NCBI GenBank assembly: GCA_015680905.1
Contig: CM027377.1
Span: forward strand, 60,037,501-60,101,500
Length of the DNA stretch: 64,000 nucleotides
Origin: Coptis chinensis
Lineage: Eukaryota > Streptophyta > Magnoliopsida > Ranunculales > Ranunculaceae
Reading direction: 5' to 3'
Positions 22,512 to 31,706 of this stretch are shown here, piece after piece. Positions within the stretch are counted from its first letter, which is position 1. Each line of letters starts with the position of its first letter. The position numbers were made by a program, and so were the translations under genes. The notes under the pieces were generated by a model. It worked only from the letters and a program-made list of their open reading frames with translations. It was not told the DNA's origin and did not search any database.

Positions 22512-22769
22512 TATACATTTAACGGGTGCGAAATCTAGTACATAAACAAAAGTCTAAAAAAAAACCAAAAAAAACATAAAAACTTACTCCCACAAACCAC
22601 CAGATACAAAAAAACCAAAAAAAAAAAACCTTTCTAATAAACCAGCCGAGCCACTCAAAGTCTGAAACCCAAAAAAAAAATGAGAAAAAAAATCCCCTCT
22701 CCAAATTATTAAAAAGAAAAAAAAAATTATTCGATCAAGGATGCAGAATACTCACGGGGGGATCTAGAT

Positions 22770-22996
22770 CGATAGATCTCACATTTAATGGAATGTAAAC
22801 CGTTAGCAGAAGGTGATGTGAAAGGATTATGTGAACATGCACGTGCTATATTAGTTGAAGAATGGAATGTTCAACCGGTTAAATGTTCGGTTACCGTTTG
22901 TGGAGATATACATGGTCAGTTTCATGATTTGATTAAGTTGTTTAGGATTGGTGGGAATGCTCCTGATACTAAATGTTTATGGCGATTTGGTTCCTG
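22770..22996 (+). pseudogene. Captured PP2A catalytic subunit fragment
   Basis: The frame reads [20 protein letters not shown], then [20 protein letters not shown] and GGNAPDT. This is the N-terminal part of plant PP2A catalytic subunit, including the first metal-binding signature GDIHG. The next expected block (NYLFMGDYVDRG) is garbled by small deletions and a stop follows at 22994-22996. Start methionine context, the rest of the phosphatase fold and the C-terminal tail are absent. It lies between the TIRs of the Pack-MULE. Confidence 0.88.
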
Positions 22997-23427
22997 ATTT
23001 GATGTTTCAATGTGATTGGTTGTTGTTTAAGTGTTGTTGGAGGTGTCAATTTGGTGCTGGTATGTCCAGATTGGGTTGTGGAAAATATGGGTAGAAAAGA
23101 TGATCAATGTGTCGGTTAGAACCCAGTTCAGATCTTGGTTAAGTGGGCCTTAACTTTTCTAATAGATGTGGACTGATGGCATGTGAGCTTCAAATCTTTC
23201 AATTAGAGAGAATTAGTTTTTTAAGATTTAACCCCTCCTGTATTTGAGTTAATTAGGTTTTGGTCCTATTTTTCTGCCATTAAAGAGTTTGAATTTAAGT
23301 TCGTGAAATACCTTGGATCAATGTTTCTAATTTTGGCCATTGGATCAATGCTTTAGATTTTTGACACGTGTCTATTGTTTAACTTGGTGTTCCAACGGTC
23401 CAATATAATGTCACATGCGAAGCACAT

Positions 23428-23611
23428 TGAAGGGTAGTTTGGACATTTTCATAAAAAATGAAAATTATATTATTATAAAATGGGTTGACCACAGTCAACT
23501 GAGTAGACTCAAGGTCAATCGATAAAAGTAGGACTAAAGCCTAATAATCGATAATTTTAGGACCTATCCCTAAATACCCTTAAATAAGTAGGACCAATCC
23601 CTAAATAACCC
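23428..23611 (-). repeat. Pack-MULE right terminal inverted repeat
   Basis: Reverse complement of the left TIR. The second 9-bp duplication follows at 23612-23620. Confidence 0.92.
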
Positions 23612-26600
23612 AAATTTTCCCTTCTTCCTTTTCGAATGACCGACAGTATTTGTCTGAAATCTCCTCCTAGTAGGAAAGTTTTTCCTCCAAATTCAGTGCT
23701 TTCTGAGTTAGGCACGATTTCTTTCATGATGTCTTTCAAAGTGTGGTCAACTGCTTCAAAGTTGTGCCTATGATTCATAGGTGCCTCGTCCCATACAATG
23801 AGATCAGCTTTCTGGGTTAGTCTTGCCAGGTCTGTATTAGGTGGGATGTCGCAAGTTGAGTTTTCAGCAATTGGAATTGGAATTTTGAATCTTGAGTGTG
23901 ATGTTGTCCCACCTGGAAAGAGGAGTGAGGCTATTCCTGAAGAAGCAACTGCTAAAACAATCTTTCCTTCTAAGCGCAACTTAGATATGATTATCTTGTA
24001 AAGATATGTCTTCCCAGTTGCTCCACTTCCATAAACGAAGAATACACCGCCAGCTTTTGAGTCAACGGCACTTGTGACTGCTTGGAACACTTTATATTGT
24101 TCTTTGTTTAGGCGCTCATGCATATTTAAGTAGTTCTCATGCAAGTCTTCCCGGTTGTAGTCCATTTCCTCGTCAACCATTCTATTCCCAGACGTAAGTT
24201 GTGTATCCATGTCTAGATAGATTTCTTTTAAACCGGCGATAGTTCTCAATCTTTTTTGTCTACGCATCAAGATTTTTTCAATCTCACATAAGGTGAAATT
24301 CTTGACCTGGCTTTCTGTGAGCGTGGCAGTTTCGTCATTTTTCAAATACCTATACCTGAATATAATGTCTTCTCATAGGTTGTCCCAGTGGTCTTCCCAC
24401 AGTTTCAAAGGATCTGTCACTTCACATAGCAACAACAGTGTCACAAATAGTTCTCTTAGTGATCTAGCACTTGCCCAGTCGCTTGCCTCTTTAAGTGTAT
24501 CATGCCATTCGTTGTCATCTTCGAGTAGACCAAGTGCCATACATGCACTTTTATAGTCAGGTGCAAAGACACCGCGTTGATCCTTCAATGTCTTCATAGC
24601 TTTGAGGTCCTTTGACAATGTTAAGAAGCATCCGCAGATAGTATCTTTCGCCGATGTAGGGTGTGCGTAGTACCTGCGACCAATCTTTCTCTTCCTCTCT
24701 TTCCTCTTCGAGTCCATGTCCTTTTGGTTTTCTCGCCATGTCCATTTTGTTGGGAAATCAACATATGTGAGCTCTCTTGCATCAGCATGCAAAGTGCATT
24801 TGTCTTCAACCATTACGTGAATTTGTTTTTTTTTTTAACTTTCGCGTTCAATGATTTCTTCAGGATCATCGTTGTCATTGTAATAGACCATCTGTTCATC
24901 TACGAATAATAATGTAAGATATATGAATAACAATGTGTTGAATTAACTATTAAATGACTACAATGATTTTCTGTTACCTTCGAGATGGAATGGCAGCCAT
25001 TTGACACTCGGATCTTTGTACTGTGTATCGAATTTCAAAATCCTCCAAGTTGCCTCCGAAGCAGATACATATCGACCATCCAAGTAATTTTTTATTTCGT
25101 CAACTTCTTCAATGACCTTCTTTCAAGTTAATTTGTCTGTGGCGACATTTTCAACGATGAGAAATGTTTCTCGATCTTTTCCTTTATTGATGTATTTGAA
25201 GAGATACTTAATTGACCGTGTTCTGTTGCAATGTTCCACATTGATATGAGCTCGGTACTTGACAACCAAGTCTCTGTTGTGTGGAACTACCTATCTGTTG
25301 CCTAATTTTGCTTCCCCCACAATTAATTTTCTGCCATTATTTCTCCTTCTATAGACTGTGTACTCGTTTTGGTCAATGACTGTTTCACTACAATATTTTT
25401 TCGGATAGTGTCGTGAGCATTTATTTTTAACCATACACGGGCAAGACAGGTTATCTATTCCACACGGTCCGTGTATCATGAAGTCTACAACCGCCTTGTA
25501 TCCCACTTCATCACTCATTGGGTTAGGCAACTCTGCTGAGATGAGCTTGTCGATATCAAAATGAATTTTTGGCTTATTAGTTCTGTCTAGGAATAACAAA
25601 ATATGAGCATGGGGTAGCCCTCTCTTTCGGAACTCTATCGTGTAGATAGCTGCAAATATGATATTTACATGTCAGTTCTGTAATTGAATAATTGTAAATA
25701 AAATAACAACATAGAGATTCATTACCTCCCCAAGCTTTTCCGAAATGTTTTTTCCACTGCAAGTCTGTCATTAGCTCATCCAGTTTAATCTTAAACACCC
25801 TTTCTTCAATATCAGGTCTGTCTTCTGGGCGTAGTCCTTTATCTATCTTGTCTAGAGCTGATTGAATTTCTGGCCATTTCGGATTGCAAGTGAAGGTGAC
25901 AAAAAGGTCTGGAGGGCCTGCCCATCTATAGATAGCTATCGCATCTTGGTAGTTTTGGACCATGTATCAGGGTCCTCCTGTGAAAGACGACGGTAGGACT
26001 AACCGTTTACCAGTCGAAGCCGCATTTGTATCACCCGCAACTACAGTGTCAACCAATCCTTTGTACAGGTCAGATCTTATTTTGTCTTGATTTTGTCTCA
26101 CCCAATTCAATCTGTTCTCTTTAGTAGCTGCATAACCATCAACCAAGTATTGTAGCATCAGTCTTCTTCCACAAACAATAGTATGTCCTTCATTTGCCCT
26201 CTGTTGTATCCTATAAGCATAGTATTCTCTCATGCTCACGTGTTTCCTTTTCTTCACATTTGAACCCTTTCTATAAGGGATGCCCAACATGTATCCATCT
26301 TCTGCATACGGAAAAAGTAAAGGATATTGCATCGCCATGAAACTTGGAAACAGTTCGTTTATTCTCTTAAGAATGTGGCCTATTACGTCTACAACAACAT
26401 CCCGGGGTCCCGCAGATACTTCTCCATTCCCAGGAATAAGTACAACAATCTCTGATGTAGAAGGCAAGTTATATTGTCTTCCATCAGTCTGTCTTGTTCC
26501 AATAAGTTTAATAGTAACATTGACCAACTCGGACTCTTTAAACCTATCCCTTGCCATTCTGTAAACCTTTGTGAGGTTATTTTCATCATTAAGCATTTTC

Positions 26601-27725
26601 ATTAGTCCTTCAACTACATCTGGATCTAATCTTTCATCATCCTCCTCATTTTCTTTATATGGAATTTTTTTATCAAGTGCCTTTATTCTATTTGAAACTT
26701 CATTTGCCGAGTCATACATGTACAAACAGGCAAATTTTGGTTCTTTGCCGCCCGGATGGTAGAAGAGTTCCAATCTCGTGGTAATTTTGACCACTTATCT
26801 TGAACACATATGGACCCTTGCCATCGTTCACGGAGTGATCAACTACACCACCCATTGATGTGAATGCAAAATGGAATTGTAAATACGATGGTTTTGCAAA
26901 GTTCAAGGATCTCGGACCACCCTTAGAATCCAAAAAGGCGGACGCAGAAATTAGGCGGCTCTTTCAAAAGTGGTAGTTGAACTTTACCTTTTTGACAACA
27001 TATTGAAAACTTTGGATTTGATGTTCTTCTCGTTTTGTCTACCCTTACCTCGTACCAGACCATGGCTCCACAAAAAGAACACACACATGTTGGACCTCCA
27101 AAATTCCATGGCTTTTCTACTCGTCCTACATATAACACAATATCATTGTTAATATATGTTGAATAAAATATAACACAAAAATATAAGTAGTAGATCTTAC
27201 TTGGATGGGAATCATCAACTTGATCAGTAATTGATGATTCGTTGAACTGTCCATTAATCGATTCACTATCAGAATCTTCCCCACTCATGCGTTTAGATAC
27301 ATCTAATATAGGTTCTTTCTTGCGCTTGGAATCTCTAATAACTGTTCACAGGTTACGTAAAAGTTAATAACTGAATAGCATAATAAACAAATAGAATACA
27401 CTTATAATAGCGTTATAGACGATACCTGATTCTTTGAAGATGGTGTTTGCAGCTACTAAGTTTGTGTAGTACTGATTATAGAGGTTGCAAGTTCTGAACT
27501 GATCCAAAAGCTTCTTTTGTTGATTCAGATGGTTCTTTTGTTTATTGTAGTCTCTAATCTCATTCAAAATTGTCCTTCTTCCAAATCTATTTATTGTAGC
27601 TTGTTCTTTACTGACAGTAGGTATTGTTTTCGACAATGTTATTCTTTTTCTTTTTGTATTTGGTGAAACCATGATACTTGTCAATGCCATGAGAAAAATT
27701 TTCTGTCAATGTCATTGTGTATAAA

Positions 27726-27897
27726 GGGTAATGCAAATAGTGTTAAGAACATTTCTGCATCTGAAACTGGTCCAGCTATATCTTTGATATCTGATGGCGA
27801 TGATAAGAATAACAGCTCAACAGTTGTAATAAGGCGGGATAACTACAATCTTCCTGATTTTCCTACCAAGTATGATCATGCATTGTTCTTTGTTATC
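27726..27897 (+). pseudogene. Captured YTH-domain (ECT family) exon, start of the domain
   Basis: The frame encodes NNSSTVVIRRDNYNLPDFPT, then KYDHALFFVIK, resembling the beginning of the YTH RNA-binding domain of plant ECT proteins (YN-x-x-DF, then A-x-FFVIKSYSEDD). The similarity ends at FFVIK, where SYSEDD would follow, so this is an exon edge or a break. YTH proteins read N6-methyladenosine in RNA; this fragment lacks the aromatic cage. It is on the + strand, inside the probable 5'UTR intron of the Helitron Rep gene. Confidence 0.6.
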
Positions 27898-28759
27898 AAA
27901 ATTTCTTCTGGGCTCCTACCAAAGACTTGGTAGAATGGTAGTGTGATATAAGATAGTGTTGAAGGATCATGATGGCATTCTAATTAGGAATTATCATCTT
28001 TTAGCAATTCATCCACTCAAATGATTGTTGAATTCTTGTCTATGACATGTTTTTGGTTGTTAAAATTGGTATAGCATAACTCGTGGTCAAGAAACATTAT
28101 ATAGAATCGATGGTTCACAATCAGTTGATAAAATATGATATTTGTTGACTTAGAAATCTCCTAAGCATGGTTCCCTGGTTCCTGCTTGTGCTTGCCATGT
28201 CCAGTTTACCAAACTGAATCGTGCTTCCTCAAAAATAGCTTGCTTTATTTGTAATGTAGTCTATATGCTATTTTGGACATGTGTATCTCTACAGTATGTA
28301 CTATTTGCATCAACCATCATGGCCAGTTTATACAGATTTACAAAGTATCATGGAGGTTATTAGCCCTGTGCAGTTGCAACATGCTAGATGTTCCAGGCTA
28401 ACTTCAGTAGTACTTGTGGGATCCGAGGACAAAATCTACGAAACTAAATACGATTTTTGATAAGCAAGTGTTCGTGAAGTGTTGTATTTTCTAGGAAGAG
28501 TTCCCATGTGAGGATCCTTCTATTTGTAATGTTACCATGTCTCTGGATCCTTCTATTTGTAATTTACCATGTCTCTGTGTTTTCTTATTTACCACTTCTA
28601 ATTGTTTCAAAAGACTGTTGCACCTCTTTGGAATCTAAAGAAGATTCTTCCATGGGATATTTTGGGATGTTCATGGACAGTGTGATTGCCATTATTTCCT
28701 TATACACATTACTTTATAAATTCTGGAGCAGTACTATAATGAGGATTGCATATGTTCTA
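27898..28759. other. Helitron-internal sequence, no gene recognised
   Basis: AT-rich sequence between captured exons. An ORF at 28508-28795 is dominated by a short near-duplicated string (ggatccttctatttgtaat at 28512 and 28545) and looks like chance. It may be captured intron sequence. Confidence 0.4.
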
Positions 28760-28878
28760 GGTTCACTCACAAGAATTTGCTCAGAGTTTACCTAAAGGGA
28801 ACACGCTTTAACTCATCTAATTACAACCCAATGATTGGATGGATGCATGGCACTCAGATGGTCGCGTTTAATATGCAG
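28760..28878 (+). pseudogene. Captured phosphoinositide phospholipase C exon
   Basis: The frame reads [20 protein letters not shown], then [20 protein letters not shown]. This is the end of the PLC Y catalytic domain, where plant PI-PLCs have [32 protein letters not shown]. The exon ends at atgcag followed by gt, an exon border I recall for plant PLC genes after FNMQ. The Y-domain glycine-rich block, the X domain and the C2 domain are missing. Confidence 0.82.
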
Positions 28879-29563
28879 GTTTGCTTCTTTTTGTCTCCCT
28901 TCGGAATAAAAAAAAGTACATATGTTTTCATCCCACAGCTACCTGATTTTACCTTTTCATTTGATATTAGTAGGCTAAAATAAATAAATAACGGAAGATG
29001 CAAGAGTGTCTTCAATCATCTAAAAAGCTCTTTATCTCTATTTCTATAGAGCAAGAAGTAATGTGCTTTGTTTATTCTATATTTCTTCCCTATCCCTATA
29101 CAGCTATACATGAGAACTTGTGCTTTGGGTTCTCTATCTTTTGGTGCCCTCTTTCATATATTTGTATTCTTAGGGTCTAAAGTATGATGATTTTCTATTG
29201 TTAAGATTATGTTGTGTTAGACCTTGGTCATACATGGGGCCCTGATGCGCGCTGGTACCTATATCTCCATCACCTTGAGATTTTGGAAGGAAGTGGGAGT
29301 TATATCGGTGATGTAAACTTGTAGGGAAGCAAGAACAAAGTTTATACATTGAATAATAGGGTTAGTGTATAATGTATGGGTGAGTACTCCAAATGGAAAT
29401 AGAAGGCTTGATAGTGCGTATCAAGATGCACAGGAGAAAATGAGACAGAAAGGCAGCAAGTGTCCAGTGTTCCTTTTTTTCTCGGTATGCTTTTGTGATT
29501 GATTTTATTTGGTGGAAGTGTTCTGTATTTTTTCCTAAAAGTTTCACTTGTCCTTTTTTACAG

Positions 29564-29719
29564 ATAAGATTTCCTCAAGGCATGAACATGTTGAATGTAT
29601 TCAAGAATCATCTATTGAAAACATCAATATTGGATGACTTTACTTTCTATGATAGCCGTCAGAAGGCAATGCAGGACAAACGGATTAGGGCACCTACACC
29701 ACATTTGGCTCCTCTTCAG
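29564..29719 (+). pseudogene. Captured YTH-domain (ECT family) exon, end of the domain
   Basis: A splice acceptor (tttttacag) precedes an exon encoding RFPQGMNMLNVFKNHLLKTS, then ILDDFTFYDSRQKAMQ. It matches the C-terminal end of plant ECT YTH domains (G-x-x-ML-x-IFK, K-x-SILDDF-x-FYE-x-RQK). A gt follows at 29720. With 27726-27897 it probably derives from one donor gene, with the middle of the domain missing and a PLC exon lying between. Confidence 0.75.
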
Positions 29720-30262
29720 GTTTGCACTTTAATTTGTTTTACTATATATTTCGTTGTGATTAATCACTTATTTATTATGTTCTCCAACTTGGACAACGTG
29801 GGATTAATTTTGTTCCACACAAATCACATGGGGTCTTTAAATCACTTATATGTTATGTGATGTTCTCAAACATCCTCACGTCCCCAATAAAGCTAACCGC
29901 GGTTAAGATTAAATATCAAGAATATCTAAAGCACAATGAACATATGACCTTGTTATGAGGTTTATGTTATCAAATATGCTGGTAGATACAAACATATTCC
30001 ATCGATAGAAAAAAAAAAGATACAAACATATTCCAAAAACTCCATTTATTACAGACCTGGGCATAATCTAGATCAGACGTCCTTGCATTTTGTTATGAAG
30101 TTTTTTCCCAATTTACTTTTGAATACTACCTAGTTGCTTGCTCTACCGGGTCTAAATATTGGTGATTCGTCTTGAAAGGAAGGGGCATTCAAAAATTTCT
30201 TGATGTGGAAGTTATATTGTGCTAAGAGGTAGTAGCTTATCCAACAACTGCTCTTGTTCACT
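29720..30262. other. Helitron-internal sequence, no gene recognised
   Basis: It begins as the intron after the YTH exon. A short direct repeat (gatacaaacatattcca) occurs at 29984 and 30019. Nothing else was recognised. Confidence 0.4.
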
Positions 30263-30535
30263 TCACGGTATGAAATTCAGTTAGGGATGCATGACCCCTA
30301 TGAGGATTGTGTGGCTGCAATGAGGCTTTACAAAAGAATGCATGCTCAAAATCATTCAAGAAAGGAATTCACTACATCAATCTGTGGCTCATTCTACTCA
30401 TTTGTTCCACAATCTATGATTCCTTGCAACCCTAAGGAGCTAGAGGGATGTGCTCAAGACCTTTTAAAGATTTCTAAACCAAAGTACAGTCTTTGGTGTG
30501 TCGGATTCAAAGCCAAACTTGGAGTCTTGATCTAA
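30263..30535 (+). pseudogene. Captured REX4-like RNA exonuclease exon
   Basis: The frame encodes RYEIQLGMHDPYEDCVAAMR, then LYKRMHAQNH. This resembles the last exonuclease motif of DEDDh RNA exonucleases of the REX4/XPMC2 type, where H-x-x-x-ED refers to the catalytic HDPYEDC block. A tail to 30535 contains CNPKELEGCAQDLL, which I recall from plant members. The upstream DED motifs are absent. The assignment to a particular exonuclease is tentative. Confidence 0.6.
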
Positions 30536-31198
30536 CAATTATCCATGTCAATGATACTGTGGATGCATTTCCTTTAGCCAAAAGTTTAGGTTGAAATAGA
30601 TAGAATGGGCATACAAACTCTAGATTTTATTACAAAAGTTATGTTTTTTAGATTCTCTAGTGGTTCTTTAGATCCCGATGTACTAACTCAATGAATCCGG
30701 TCTATATTTTTTTTCTTGGTTTTGCTAGTACTCTCTCTTTCAAGCAAGGGATTTGCATTGTATTCACACCTTGTATGTGTGATTAGTGACTACTTTTATC
30801 TGCATTTGTGATTTTACGTAGTTTCTAAGTTTAGTATTTCATTGGTACAGGATTGTTTCGTGTTTTCGTCATATATGTTTTCTCTTAAAATAATGAATAG
30901 AAACGAAGACATGGTGGTATGGTGCAATGATGAGTGCAACGAAGACAGTGGATAACAAACAAAAACGAAGAGTATAACCCGAGATCAAAAAACAAATTCA
31001 AACAAAAGTTCACAGCAATACAAAGAAGAGTATAGGCCCGAGATAGTTAAATAGGAATTAGGGGCACTACCAACGAAAAGACTAAGGGCCCGCGAATACG
31101 ATCACGGAACCACTGGAACTCTAATGTAATAAGAGAACGCAGATACTCGAATATGATCACGACAAACTTACAACAGAGAAGAGAAGAAGATTATTTAC
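30536..31198 (-). other. Proximal part of the Rep gene 5'UTR intron
   Basis: No coding sequence. A direct repeat is visible: aatacgatcacgg(a/c)acc followed by (a/g)ctggaactc occurs near 31094 and 31251. The - strand donor gtaaat lies at 31198. Confidence 0.4.
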
Positions 31199-31493
31199 CT
31201 ATGAAGAAGATACACCACACCACACAACTCGATTAAAGATCACGTAGTAAAGAATACGATCACGGCACCGGTGGAACTCAATTAAAGATTACGTAGTAAA
31301 GGGGTATTTATGCTACTATTTGAGTTTTGGTTTTAAAAGGAAAGAAGATTCCCGTTTGAAGTTGGATTCTAAAAAGGAAAGAGTTTCTTATTTTAAGTTA
31401 TCTATTAAGTTGATGAGGTGGAATTTTGTGGGAGTTTGAAAAATAGCGCTTGTGGGAGCTTTAATATCATATAGATATATATAGATATAAAGA
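31199..31493 (-). promoter_or_regulatory. Helitron 5' terminal region with Rep promoter and 5'UTR exon
   Basis: On the - strand, from the putative TC terminus (31493 or 31485), come an A/T-rich end, AAAGCTCCCACAAGCGCTA, then a TATA box cataaataccc (near 31315-31305). A leader follows, ending tcttcatag at 31199 before gtaaat. The acceptor attgacag lies at 27710-27703 with 12 nt before the Rep ATG. Transcription would run away from TRS120. Confidence 0.5.
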
Positions 31494-31706
31494 TAAGAAC
31501 TCGCAATTCAATATTTGGACACAGTCAATTACACATCACCAATTCGGCCCTTGGTCCAATCAAACCATAAACCAACTCGCACCGACCCGATTAAAACCAC
31601 AATCTTGGTCAAATCAAAGCCTCATTTGCTTCTTCTTCCTGCTCCTCCCCTCCTCCGATCCAATGCACCAAATCTAAGATCACCACCCCAACTCCCAACC
31701 AATCAA
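31494..31706 (+). promoter_or_regulatory. TRS120 5' leader squeezed between the Helitron end and the ATG
   Basis: Only about 215 bp separate the Helitron end from the TRS120 start. The stretch is C-rich (caccgacccgatt, ctcctcccctcctccgatcc), as in plant 5'UTRs. An in-frame ATG at 31515 without intervening stop would extend the protein by 64 residues of low complexity. No TATA box is evident, so the promoter either lies in the Helitron or is TATA-less. Confidence 0.5.

Larger units (their letters stand above)
22328..23611. mobile_element. Pack-MULE (Mutator-like element) with captured PP2A fragment
   Basis: The element is 1,284 bp and starts gggttatttaggg. The terminal inverted repeats are 184 bp each (22328-22511 and 23428-23611) and differ at about six positions. 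A perfect 9-bp duplication flanks it. Long TIRs plus a 9-bp duplication define Mutator-like elements. There is no transposase, and a host gene fragment fills the interior, so it is a Pack-MULE. It interrupts the Helitron helicase between GRRE and VDAS; removing it together with one duplication copy leaves the frame open. Confidence 0.95.
21337..27690 (-). pseudogene. Helitron Rep/helicase, interrupted
   Basis: The start ATG is at 27690 (MALTSIMVSPNTKRKR). Exon 1 ends near 27426. The N-terminal zinc-finger part follows (CSFCGAMVWYEV, then FSICCQKGKVQLPLL). Next come the Helitron-like N domain (27000-26000) and the HUH site GLPHAHILLF (HAH at 25611-25603). The paired tyrosines are in [10 protein letters not shown] (about 25210-25184). 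The PIF1/RecD-like helicase has Walker A GSGATGKT (24030-24007), Walker B DLIVWDEAPM (near 23805-23780), GGDFRQ, then after an inserted element AKNMRV, NKSQGHTF and LYVAASCTTSR. Damage includes stops at 25969, 25293 and 24375, another near 25120, frameshifts near 26945 and 26750, and the Pack-MULE at 22328-23611. The enzyme would nick and unwind DNA in rolling-circle transposition; this copy cannot. Confidence 0.92.
16069..31493 (-). mobile_element. Helitron carrying Rep/helicase, RPA and captured gene fragments
   Basis: On the - strand the block encodes a HUH-Rep plus PIF1-type helicase (27690 to 21337) and an RPA1-like protein (18593 to 16393), the gene pair of plant autonomous Helitrons. 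The - strand sequence starting near 31493 or 31485 reads TCTATATATATCTATATG followed by an A/T stretch and AAAGCTCCCACAAG. That is a plausible TC 5' terminus next to an A. I find no hairpin plus CTRR 3' terminus between 16069 and 16392. The 3' end may be beyond the LTR element (which would then sit inside the Helitron) or lost, so 16069 is only the end of what I can assign. Both genes contain inactivating changes. Confidence 0.75.

Noticed and set aside
23781..24034. + strand 67-aa ORF over the helicase
   Set aside because: It is the complement of Walker A/B coding sequence, not a gene.
28508..28795. 95-aa + strand ORF as a membrane protein
   Set aside because: Its N-terminus is a translated short duplication, and its end overlaps the PLC exon in another frame.
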